A stretch of 64,000 nt of DNA from CADEDH01 sp965216205 (lineage in GTDB: Bacteria; Actinomycetota; Acidimicrobiia; Acidimicrobiales; SZUA-35): NCBI GenBank assembly GCA_965216205.1, contig OZ244139.1, positions 4,154,001 to 4,218,000 of the forward strand, written 5' to 3'. A program made the translations under genes and the position numbers. Under the pieces are notes generated by a model. It did no database searches. It saw only the letters and a list, made by a program, of their open reading frames with translations, and had not been told where the DNA came from. Positions 19,612 through 27,278 of this stretch are shown here, in pieces; positions within the stretch are counted from its first letter, which is position 1, and each line of letters begins with the position of its first letter.

Positions 19612-20445
19612 TCAGACTCGGGCGAGTGGGACCTCGACGCCGGGGGTGTCGGCCCTGGTGCGGAAGATGGTGCCCAGCCGGTCGGGATCATCGGTGTTGT
19701 CGGCCGTGACGATGTAGAGATCTCGCCGATCGGCGCCGCCGAAGCACAGGCTCGTCACCGCCCGGGACGGGACGTCGATCCGGCCGACCTCGTCACCACG
19801 GTCGTCGAAGCCACGGACACAGCCGGCGACGTAGTCGGCCACCCAGATCGTCCCGGCCTCGTCGACGGCCAGCCCGTCGGGGTGGAAGTCGGTCGACTCG
19901 GCCAGCGCCCGGCGGTTCACGTACCGGTCGTCGACCACGTCGTGGCAGATCAGGTGATTGCGGCCGGTGTCGGCGTGGTAGATCCTCGCGCCGTCCGGCG
20001 AGAACCCGATCCCGTTGGTGAGCGAGACCTCGCCGTACATCTCCTCGGCGACACCGTCGAGGCCGATCCTGTGGGCCTCGCCCGGGGTTCGGGTCGACTC
20101 CTCCCCGAACGGGTCGGAACGAATGGTGCCACACACCACCCGACCCTCGGCGTCGGTCATGAGGTCGTTGAAGCCGGGGGCGTCGCTCTCGAACACGATG
20201 CGGGTCTCGCCGTCCTTGACATGGCAGATGTTTCGCCCGCCGACGACGAGGCCGCCGTCGGCGTGCAGCGCAATCCCACCCACGCCTCGCCGCTTGGGGA
20301 TGACCACCGCGATCTCCCCGTCCGGGCTCCGACGCCGGACACCGCCGTTGGGCACGTCGCTGAAGTAGAGGTTGTCGTCGGCGTCGACCCGGGGCCCTTC
20401 GATCAGGCCGAAGCCGAACGCCAACGTCTCGAGCTCGGTCGTCAT
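19612..20445 (-). CDS. SMP-30/gluconolactonase family protein
   Basis: This 277-residue beta-propeller lactonase-like protein has the entry FGLIEGPRVDADDNLYFSDV with the metal-binding Glu, TNGIGFSPDGARIYHADTG with the Asn, and ADYVAGCVRGF near the active-site Asp. Family members hydrolyse sugar lactones or related esters with Ca or Zn. ATG 20445 has a GGAGG ribosome site. It lies 70 bp downstream of the double hydrolase gene on the same strand and may share a role in ester or lactone turnover. Confidence 0.85.
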   Translation of the reverse strand: MTTELETLAFGFGLIEGPRVDADDNLYFSDVPNGGVRRRSPDGEIAVVIPKRRGVGGIALHADGGLVVGGRNICHVKDGETRIVFESDAPGFNDLMTDAEGRVVCGTIRSDPFGEESTRTPGEAHRIGLDGVAEEMYGEVSLTNGIGFSPDGARIYHADTGRNHLICHDVVDDRYVNRRALAESTDFHPDGLAVDEAGTIWVADYVAGCVRGFDDRGDEVGRIDVPSRAVTSLCFGGADRRDLYIVTADNTDDPDRLGTIFRTRADTPGVEVPLARV

Positions 20446-20515
20446 GGCGCCACCCTCCTCCCCCACCCGATCATCTGTCCAGCCGAATCGCGACCTCGCA
20501 GCGGGACTGCGGAGG

Positions 20516-22165
20516 TCACGACCTCGATCGCAGCCATCCCAGGATCGACGTGGCCACCGCCTCGGGCTGCTCGGGCAGCAACGCGTGGCCCGCGTCGGGA
20601 ATGGCCGCGACGGTGACCAGGTCGCCGCAGCGCTCGGCCATGAGTCGGGCGTTCTCCGGCAACACGATCCTGTCCTCGACCGGTTGGAGCACGAGCGCCT
20701 CGGCCCGGAGACGACCCCACAGGTCCTCGGGGGCGACATGACGCTCCGCCTCGGCCTGGGCGAACGCCAGGGTGGGGTGCCACCCGTCGACCCACACGAC
20801 CGGGTCGTTGCCGTCGGCGAACAACGCGAGCGCCACCGCTTCGAGGTGTTCCTCGTCGCTCAACTCCCGGATGAAGACCCGCCGGAGCGCGGTGGCCGGC
20901 TCCCGCTTCGGCTGCACCGGGCCGGGTGGGGCGATCAGCACGAGCGAGGCGACGAGGTCCGGGTAGCGGTAGGCGACGAGCTGGGCCACCTCGCCACCGA
21001 AGTCGTGACCGACGACCGTTGCCGGCCCGTCGAACGCCTCGATCACCGCCGCGATGTCATCGGCGAAATCGTCGAGCGTCACGTCCTCCAACAGGCTCGA
21101 CGAGCCCACGACCCCGCGGGGCTCGGGCCGGAGGACCCGGTAGCCGTTCCTGGCGAGCCGGTCGGCGAGGTCCTCGAAGTCGGCCGCCGACCGCCCGAGC
21201 GACGGGATCAGCACCACGGGCGGCCCCTCCCCCTGTGCGTGCACGGTCAGCTTGCAGTCAGGGCCGCGGATCTCCTGGGTATGGCGGTAACCGGCGGCCG
21301 ATTCGAGGTCGCGGACCTGGGCCGCGAGCGTGTCGATCTCCACCAGCGAGCTCAGCGACTCCGGTGGGTAGTCGGCCGGCTTGAGGATCCGACCGACGAA
21401 GCGCAACGCATCGACCACCCGCGGCCCGACGGTGGGACCGACGTGGTTCCCGCCGCGGACCAGCCGGTACTCGTGCGAGATCCCGGCGTCGAAGAGGCTG
21501 CGGTGGAGCAACTCGGTGCCGTACTGGGCGTGGAACACGTCCTCGTCCCCGCATTCGAGGTAGATCGCCATCCGCGACGCTGCGATCGCGGTCGAGTTCG
21601 TCTCGGCGAGGTGCAGCGGATGGTCGCTGCGCCAGCGCGCCTCGTCGACAGGGTCGCCCCACAGACGGCCGCGGACCGACGGCGGGATCTGCACCCGGTC
21701 GCGCAGGGGCACCCGGTCGTGGACCGTGCTCGACTCGATCGTCGGTTCGATCGCCACGACCGCGTTGACGAGCTCGGGCCGCCTGAACGCGAGTCGGAGG
21801 GCGGCGGCGGCCCCGACCGAGATACCCCCGATCACGAGCGGGCCGTAGCGGGATCCGGTGAGCTGACGGACCTCGGGCACGAGCTCGCCGAGCAGGAACG
21901 ACTCCCAGCGCTCGCCGGACGGCTGCTCGAGGTAGTACGACCAGCCGGCGCTCGGGGTCACCGCGGCGAGGTCGGGCAGGGTCGCCTCGGTCCAGCACGT
22001 CACGAACTGCGCCTGGCAGGTCTCGAGGAAACGGGCAGAACCGCCGCCGCCGTGCAACCACAGCACGATCGGCAGCTCGCGACTCGGCCCGGTCCCCGGC
22101 CGGAGCATCGCATAGTCGACCGGTCCGCTGACCAGGCTGGTATCGATCGCGCCCTTCTCCAGCAT
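20516..22165 (-). CDS. Tandem fusion of two alpha/beta hydrolases
   Basis: This 549-residue protein has two hydrolase domains. The first (residues 1 to about 265) resembles esterase D/PHB-depolymerase types: VLWLHGGGGSARF and the nucleophile elbow GGISVGAAAA, with NHVG supplying His. The second (about 285-549) has VVLIPSLGRS, elbow VVGHDFGGEVAQ and DAGHALLPEQP. Its elbow nucleophile is Asp, as in epoxide hydrolases and haloalkane dehalogenases, so the two halves probably catalyse different chemistry. ATG 22165 is preferred; a GTG three codons upstream is possible. There is no signal peptide. Confidence 0.85.
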   Translation of the reverse strand: MLEKGAIDTSLVSGPVDYAMLRPGTGPSRELPIVLWLHGGGGSARFLETCQAQFVTCWTEATLPDLAAVTPSAGWSYYLEQPSGERWESFLLGELVPEVRQLTGSRYGPLVIGGISVGAAAALRLAFRRPELVNAVVAIEPTIESSTVHDRVPLRDRVQIPPSVRGRLWGDPVDEARWRSDHPLHLAETNSTAIAASRMAIYLECGDEDVFHAQYGTELLHRSLFDAGISHEYRLVRGGNHVGPTVGPRVVDALRFVGRILKPADYPPESLSSLVEIDTLAAQVRDLESAAGYRHTQEIRGPDCKLTVHAQGEGPPVVLIPSLGRSAADFEDLADRLARNGYRVLRPEPRGVVGSSSLLEDVTLDDFADDIAAVIEAFDGPATVVGHDFGGEVAQLVAYRYPDLVASLVLIAPPGPVQPKREPATALRRVFIRELSDEEHLEAVALALFADGNDPVVWVDGWHPTLAFAQAEAERHVAPEDLWGRLRAEALVLQPVEDRIVLPENARLMAERCGDLVTVAAIPDAGHALLPEQPEAVATSILGWLRSRS

Positions 22166-22262
22166 GACCCACACATAGTAGGTGGGGCCCCGCTCGATTT
22201 CGGGAGTTCCGGCCGTCGGTTGTGAGATTTACCCTCCGCAGGGCACCCGATACGTTTGGTCC

Positions 22263-23300
22263 ATGAAAATCAGCACCACGATCGGATTCACCGGCGACCC
22301 GGGCCGCCTGGCCCAACAGGCCCGCGACCTGGAGTCGGCCGGCGTCGACCTGCTGTGGAGCGGCGAGATCTACGGCTTCGACCTGACCTCGACGCTCGCC
22401 TACCTGGCCGGCCAGACCGAGCGGGTGGAGCTGATGACCGGGATCGTCCCGGTCTACTCCCGCAGCCCGGCGCTGATCGCCCAGACGGCGGCGACGATCG
22501 ACGCGCTGTCCGGGGGACGGTTCGTGCTGGGACTCGGCACGTCGGGACCGCAGGTGATCGAGGGATGGCATGGCGTTCCGTTCTCGAAGCCGCTCGGCCG
22601 CACCCGCGACGTGATCGACATCTGCCGCAAGGTCTGGTCGGGCGAGAAGGTGACCCACGAGGGCTCGGCCGTCACCCTTCCCCTCCCCGAGGACGAGGGC
22701 ACGGGGCTCGGCAAGCCGCTGAAGTTCATGAACAAGATGCTCCGCCAGGACATCCCGATCGTGGTGGCGTCGATCGGACCGAAGAACGTGGAGCTGACCG
22801 CCGAGCTGGCCGACGGCTGGCAGCCCATCCACTTCGTGCCCGACCGGTTCGAACAGGTGTGGGGCGACGCCCTCGACGCCGGCCGGGCGAAGCGCTCCGC
22901 CGACCTCCCGCCGCTCGACATCATCGCCGGCGGCCCCGTCGCGCTGGGCGACGGCAAGGACGTGGCCGAGGCGAGGGAGGCGGCCCGGGCCCACATCGCG
23001 TTCTACGTGGGTGGCATGGGGGCCAAGTCGAAGAACTTCTACAACGACCTGTTCAAGCGCTACGGGTGGGAGGAGGAGGCGGAGAAGATCCAGGACCTCT
23101 TCCTGTCGGGCCAGCGCAAGGAGGCTACTGCGGCGGTGCCCGACGAGTACCTCGACCTGGCGACGCTGTGCGGGCCCGAGGGTCACGTGCGGGAGCGGCT
23201 GGAGGTCTACAAGGACGTGGGCGTGACGTACCTCAACGTCGACCCGCAGGGCGAGGACCGCCTGGGGACGATCGAGAAGATCAGGGCCTGGGTGGAGTAG
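22263..23300 (+). CDS. LLM-class (probably F420-dependent) oxidoreductase
   Basis: This 345-residue luciferase-like TIM barrel has MKISTTIGFTG at the start, LLWSGEIYGFD, MTGIVPVYSRSP, RFVLGLGTSGPQVIEGWHG and VASIGPKNVELTAELADGW, the pattern of actinobacterial F420-dependent LLM enzymes. The substrate is unknown. TACGTT lies six bases before ATG 22263, so the transcript is probably leaderless. It is divergent from the tandem hydrolase and convergent with the MaoC-like gene nine bases after its stop. Confidence 0.88.
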   Translation: MKISTTIGFTGDPGRLAQQARDLESAGVDLLWSGEIYGFDLTSTLAYLAGQTERVELMTGIVPVYSRSPALIAQTAATIDALSGGRFVLGLGTSGPQVIEGWHGVPFSKPLGRTRDVIDICRKVWSGEKVTHEGSAVTLPLPEDEGTGLGKPLKFMNKMLRQDIPIVVASIGPKNVELTAELADGWQPIHFVPDRFEQVWGDALDAGRAKRSADLPPLDIIAGGPVALGDGKDVAEAREAARAHIAFYVGGMGAKSKNFYNDLFKRYGWEEEAEKIQDLFLSGQRKEATAAVPDEYLDLATLCGPEGHVRERLEVYKDVGVTYLNVDPQGEDRLGTIEKIRAWVE

Positions 23301-23309
23301 CAGCAGGCG

Positions 23310-24284
23310 CTACGGGGCGACCACCACCGGGGTCCACACGAGGATGTCGTCGCCGGCCGTGCCGTCGGCGCCGACCTGGGCGCCCCGCACCTCGAACCGG
23401 AGGAGACGACCCCGCTCGAGCGGGTGTTCCTCCACGAGGCGGTGCCGGAAGGCCAGCAGGTCGCCCTCGAACGCCGGGCCGACGTGGTCGCACCCGTCCC
23501 AGGCCACGATCGTGGCGATACCGGGGAGCATCCGACTGAGCGACGCCTGGGCCAGGCCCTGCACATGCCCGCCGTACACGAGACGGCCGTCGTAGATGCT
23601 GGCGGTCTCGTCACGGTGGACGAACGCCTGGTTGAAGGTGAGTCGAGCGAGCGACGGCGCGAGGTCGACGTGGTCCCGCATGGCGTCGGCCCGCTCCTCC
23701 CCCACCGGCCACTCGGTGCGGGGCAGCTCGCCGAGCTCCCACGACGGCGCGAGCGACGCCACCTCCGGCAGCGGCACCGGATCGGACGGTCCCGGGATCT
23801 CGTCGCCGTGGCCCGGTGAGCCGCTGCGACTGGCCACGAGGGCACAGCGCTCGTAGCGGGCGACCGGCCCGTCGTCGCCGGTGGTCTCGATCCCCAACCA
23901 GACCTTGCCGCGGTGTTGATCGCCTTTGGGGCGGGAGTCGGCCAGGCCGAGCACGGTGGTCTCGGTGCGGAGGGTCTCCCCCACCGCCACGGGCCGCAGG
24001 ATGCGGACGGAGCGGTAGTAGAGGTTGGCGATCGCGCGACGGGTGGCGTTCGTGGTCTGTCCGATCGAGTACTGCATCACCAGCCCCGGGTACACCATCG
24101 CGCCACCGCTGTCGGGGCCGTCGTTCAGCGACGCGAAGAGCGACCGGTCGGCCGACGGGAGGTGCTGATCGCCGGTGATCATCCGGTAGGCGACGTTGTC
24201 GGCATCGGTGACGGTCACCGCGGGCAGCGGCGGGATCGTCGCTCCTGTTTCGAACTCGTCGTAGTACGGGCCGTCGTTGTCCAT
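23310..24284 (-). CDS. MaoC-like double hot-dog acyl dehydratase
   Basis: This 324-residue protein has two hot-dog domains. The N-terminal half (FETGATIPPLPAVTVTDADN, then NDGPDSGGAMVYPGLV) and the C-terminal half (LTFNQAFVHRDE and LVYGGHVQGLAQASLSR) each resemble a MaoC/R-hydratase domain. The Asp-x-x-x-x-His catalytic motif is not cleanly kept in either half. Such proteins act on acyl-CoA thioesters in fatty acid or mesaconate-like pathways. ATG 24284 follows TACACT by seven bases. Confidence 0.8.
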   Translation of the reverse strand: MDNDGPYYDEFETGATIPPLPAVTVTDADNVAYRMITGDQHLPSADRSLFASLNDGPDSGGAMVYPGLVMQYSIGQTTNATRRAIANLYYRSVRILRPVAVGETLRTETTVLGLADSRPKGDQHRGKVWLGIETTGDDGPVARYERCALVASRSGSPGHGDEIPGPSDPVPLPEVASLAPSWELGELPRTEWPVGEERADAMRDHVDLAPSLARLTFNQAFVHRDETASIYDGRLVYGGHVQGLAQASLSRMLPGIATIVAWDGCDHVGPAFEGDLLAFRHRLVEEHPLERGRLLRFEVRGAQVGADGTAGDDILVWTPVVVAP

Positions 24285-24382
24285 CGCGGCGAGTGTAGAA
24301 GTCCACCATGTGGGACCTGTAGCTTGCACGGTGTGAACACAGGCGGCGCCGCTGGCGACGCCCCGAACAGAGGGAAAGCGCG

Positions 24383-24802
24383 ATGTCCTCGGACAAGAAG
24401 GAAGACCGGTTGAAGAAGCTCGCCCTGTTCCGGGAGGCGGACGATCATGCGATCGAGAACCTCGCCTCGGCGGCTGACGAGGTGACGGTCGAATCGGGGC
24501 GCGTGCTCATCGAGCAGGGCAGCCGCCACAACGAGCTCTACGTGCTCACCAGCGGTTCCGCCGTGGTCGAGGTCGATGGGGAGAAGGTGGCCGACATCCC
24601 GGCCGGTGAGATGGTGGGTGAGCTGAGCTTCTTCATCAGCAAGGCTGCGTCGGCCACGGTCCGCACCGACAGCGAGGCCAACGTGCTGGTGATCCCCTAC
24701 AACCGGCTCGATCAGATCCTCGACGACAATCCCAGCCTGGTTCGTCACATGGCAGCAGAGCTCGCCGACCGTCTCTACGAGACCGACGCTGCCCTGCACT
24801 GA
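24383..24802 (+). CDS. Cyclic-nucleotide-binding (Crp-type) single-domain protein
   Basis: This 139-residue protein is a stand-alone cNMP-binding barrel: LALFREADDHAIENLA, GRVLIEQGSRHNELYVLTSG, and the phosphate-cassette region IPAGEMVGELSFF with the expected Gly-Glu-Leu. The Arg that usually contacts the cyclic phosphate is replaced by a KAASATVR segment. No helix-turn-helix follows, so it is not a transcription factor by itself. A GAGGGAAAG ribosome site precedes ATG 24383. Confidence 0.85.
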   Translation: MSSDKKEDRLKKLALFREADDHAIENLASAADEVTVESGRVLIEQGSRHNELYVLTSGSAVVEVDGEKVADIPAGEMVGELSFFISKAASATVRTDSEANVLVIPYNRLDQILDDNPSLVRHMAAELADRLYETDAALH

Positions 24803-24855
24803 CGCTGTGCTCTGCACTGACGCTGTGCTGCGTTGACGCTGTGTTGCGCTGACGC
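24800..24855. repeat. Short tandem repeat over the stop codon
   Basis: TGACGCTGTG recurs at 24800, 24818 and 24834 and begins again at 24850, with 16-18 bp spacing. The first copy includes the TGA stop of the cNMP-binding gene. Function unknown. Confidence 0.6.
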
Positions 24856-24897
24856 CAACCTGCTGGGCCGCCGGTGCGCCGACGGGTCGGGGCGCGG

Positions 24898-25884
24898 TCA
24901 GCCCCCGACCCCGGCGGCCTGGGCGAACGCCCGCAGCTCCCGATCGACGTCACCCATCGGTTGGAATGCCACCTCGGTCACGCCTTGCGCGGCGAAGCGC
25001 TCCAGCCGACCGGCGACCTCCTCCGCAGTGCCCACGAGCGGAGCCAGCCGCATGGCCTCACCGGTGAGGAACCGACGATCGAGCGGGTTCAGCTCGGTCA
25101 GGTGACCCTCGTGGAGGCGGAGGTGGCGTTCGCCGGGCTCGACGGCCTCCGCCAGTTCGACGAACCGATCGGCATTCGGGAGGCCATCGAGCCGATCGTC
25201 GTTCTGCTCCAGGAACGCGTGGTAGGTGACCGTGACGCCCGGCCCTGCGGTCTCCAGCACCCGTTCCGACGTCGGTGACTCGCCCTCGTCGAGCACCGTC
25301 CCGAAGCCGAGCAGGGTGATGTCGGCGATCGGGCCGTAGTCGGCGTCGGGTCGGGGCCGCGAGGTGAACACGCCACAGCCGAGCTCGGCCGCCGTCGTCA
25401 GGCCCCGTGGACCGTTGACGCCGAGCACGAACGGCACCTCGATCGGTCGAGCCGGGGCCTGGCCGGTGCCGTGCAGCATCTGGGTCGCTCGACCGTCGAT
25501 CTCGACGACGTCGCCGACCAGGAGCCGGCGCAGGTCGCCGACCATCTGCGGCATGTCGCGCCACTTGAGTGGCAGTTGCCCCATGGCCCGCCGACCCGTG
25601 AACCCGGTGCCGACACCGACGATCACCCGCTCCTCGCCGACCAGGCCCACCAGTGTCGCGATGGCCGACGCGGTCACCAGCGGATGGCGGAGCGACGGGA
25701 TCAGCACGCCGGGCCCGAGGACGATGCGGTCGGTCCTGACCGCGGCGAGGGCGAGCGTCATCCAGCAGTCGAGCTGGAGCGCCGGCGTGTCATAGACCCA
25801 GGCGGTGTGGTAGCCGAGCTGCTCGGCGAGGGCGATGTGGCCGGGGGTCTCGGGAACGGGAGGGAACGCCGCGGAGATCTTCAT
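24898..25884 (-). CDS. LLM-class flavin-dependent oxidoreductase
   Basis: This 328-residue luciferase-like protein has the start MKISAAFPPVPETPGHIALAEQLG, AWVYDTPALQLDCW, VLGPGVLIPSLRHPLV and VIVGVGTGFTGRRAMGQ. The C-terminal GTAEEVAGRLERFAAQGVTEVAFQP is typical of F420-linked members. ATG 25884 lies eight bases after TACGAT. It is the third LLM gene in the window and does not look like a close duplicate of the other two. Confidence 0.85.
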   Translation of the reverse strand: MKISAAFPPVPETPGHIALAEQLGYHTAWVYDTPALQLDCWMTLALAAVRTDRIVLGPGVLIPSLRHPLVTASAIATLVGLVGEERVIVGVGTGFTGRRAMGQLPLKWRDMPQMVGDLRRLLVGDVVEIDGRATQMLHGTGQAPARPIEVPFVLGVNGPRGLTTAAELGCGVFTSRPRPDADYGPIADITLLGFGTVLDEGESPTSERVLETAGPGVTVTYHAFLEQNDDRLDGLPNADRFVELAEAVEPGERHLRLHEGHLTELNPLDRRFLTGEAMRLAPLVGTAEEVAGRLERFAAQGVTEVAFQPMGDVDRELRAFAQAAGVGG

Positions 25885-25946
25885 ACCGCGGCATCGTAGG
25901 TCGTCGCCGCGCACCCGTCCGGACCGGAGCGGGCTCGTGGCATGCC

Positions 25947-26564
25947 CTACCAGACCGGTCGGAACATGATCGCGATCCGAGGCCCGGCCGCCGCCACCTT
26001 CGGCACCCCGTGGTCCCAGGTGCGCTGGCACGTGCCCCCCATGACCACGAGATCCCCGTGGCCGAGCCACCGTCGGATCGACCGACCGCCGCCCTTGGGG
26101 CGCAGGCAGAACTTGCGGGGCTCGCCCACCGACACGGTGGCGACGAGCGCGGTGGGGAGCTCGCGGGCGATCTGGTCGCCATGCCAGGCCACGCTGTCGT
26201 TGCCGTCGCGATAGAGCGCCACGCCGACCCGGGTCAGCTCGATCGAGTAGCGGTCACCGAGCGCGTCGGCCATGTCGGCGACCACGGCAAGCGACGGGAT
26301 CGCTCCCGGCTCGGGCAGCGAGCCGGTGAGGCGAGGCACGTCGACCATCCGCTCGTACATCGGGCGCCGGGCCTGCTCCCAGTCGACCTCGTCGACGAGC
26401 GCGTCGAAGAGCGTCTGGTGGCCGCGCAACCAGCCGGGCTGGTGGTCGATCCACGCACCGTCGGTGAGCTCGGTCCGCCGTAGCTCACCGAAGCCGGGGT
26501 CGAACGCCGGCTCGCCGCCGCCGAACAGCGACGGCTGGGTGATGACCGTGGGCGATGCTCGCAC
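25947..26564 (-). CDS. AlkB-like Fe(II)/2-oxoglutarate dioxygenase, SOS-controlled
   Basis: This 205-residue protein is an AlkB-type dealkylase for alkylated DNA or RNA bases. The iron ligands are in AWHGDQIA (HxD) and WDHGVPK (His). RIAIMFR is the RxxxxxR 2-oxoglutarate-binding motif, and FCLRPKGGG is the substrate-lid strand. The probable start is GTG 26564, six bases after CAGACT. A perfect LexA-type box (CGAACAGGTGTTCG read on this strand) lies 20 bp upstream, so DNA-damage induction is likely. Confidence 0.85.
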   Translation of the reverse strand: MRASPTVITQPSLFGGGEPAFDPGFGELRRTELTDGAWIDHQPGWLRGHQTLFDALVDEVDWEQARRPMYERMVDVPRLTGSLPEPGAIPSLAVVADMADALGDRYSIELTRVGVALYRDGNDSVAWHGDQIARELPTALVATVSVGEPRKFCLRPKGGGRSIRRWLGHGDLVVMGGTCQRTWDHGVPKVAAAGPRIAIMFRPVW

Positions 26565-26583
26565 CTCCCCAGTCTGCCCGATT

Positions 26584-26597
26584 CGAACACCTGTTCG
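26584..26597. promoter_or_regulatory. LexA/SOS box upstream of alkB-like gene
   Basis: CGAACACCTGTTCG is palindromic in its arms. On the reverse strand it reads CGAAC-AGGT-GTTCG, fitting the Gram-positive LexA consensus CGAAC-RNRY-GTTYG at all positions. It lies 20 bp upstream of the alkB start, between that gene and repeat array B. Confidence 0.75.
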
Positions 26598-26603
26598 CTA
26601 CCC

Positions 26604-26781
26604 GGTTCTGCCGGTCAGCTGCACCTTGCGCCACGGTTCTGCCGGTCGACTGCCCCGACTATGGCGCCTCCCGACCGGCAGAACCGCGGGACCTGGGGCG
26701 CTCGACCGGCAGAACCGGTTCGGGCGGGGTGGCCGACCGGCAGAACCGTGGCGCGGGGTGGGGCGCCGGACAGGCAGAATC
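26604..26781. repeat. Mirror-image 31-bp-pitch repeat array, family B
   Basis: GGTTCTGCCGGTC occurs at 26604 and 26635 (31 bp apart). The inverted form GACCGGCAGAACC is at 26673, 26704 and 26735 (31 bp apart each), plus a diverged copy at 26769-26781. The core differs from family A, but the pitch and the left-direct/right-inverted layout are the same. It fills the gap between the SepF-like gene and the SOS box of alkB. Confidence 0.88.
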
Positions 26782-26790
26782 GCGTTGGCG

Positions 26791-27156
26791 CTAGGGGTGA
26801 CGGGGCTGTGGCGGCTGCACCGTGGCCGACATCGAGCCCTCGTCGGGCGGGGGCCGGCGGGGTTCTCGCACACCGGCGGTTGCCGGGCCCTCACCCCGAT
26901 GGCGGGGCGAGACGATGCAACGGCTCAACGCCCGCTTCCGCCCGAAGCGGTGGATGCGAACGCGATCCAGCTCGCGGACGTCGGCGCCCTCGATCGCAGC
27001 GAGACGAGCGAGCTCGGTGAGAAGGCCCGACTTCACATCCCGCTCCGCCCTCGAGCCCTTCAGCGGCCCGAGCTCGGCCACCACGACGTTGCCATCGCGC
27101 AGCTCGGCGAGTGCTCGATTCACGTCGGTGTAGCGATCGACCTGGCACCCGATCAT
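26791..27156 (-). CDS. SepF-like (DUF552) small protein, tentative
   Basis: The product has 121 residues. Residues 5-72, with VNRALAELRDGNVVVAEL, then a Leu/Arg-rich helix and ADVRELDRVRIHRFG, match the shape of SepF, the FtsZ membrane anchor of actinobacteria and firmicutes: helix, VIVxL strand, helix, VFLLTP-like strand. The match is by pattern only, and the strongly conserved SepF glycine cluster is not clear. The tail of about 40 residues is Pro/Arg-rich and may be unstructured. ATG 27156 lies six bases after TACCGT, supporting a real leaderless gene. It is divergent from the monooxygenase gene. Confidence 0.45.
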   Translation of the reverse strand: MIGCQVDRYTDVNRALAELRDGNVVVAELGPLKGSRAERDVKSGLLTELARLAAIEGADVRELDRVRIHRFGRKRALSRCIVSPRHRGEGPATAGVREPRRPPPDEGSMSATVQPPQPRHP

Positions 27157-27278
27157 GCAGCAACGGTAGTCGCCCGCCACCGCCCGTTGCTGGCGCCATC
27201 GCCCGGTCGCACATGGCCCGGCGAACGCCGCTGTGTGAAACTGGGGCCGATTCGCGTCCGTATCGCAAAGGGGATCCA

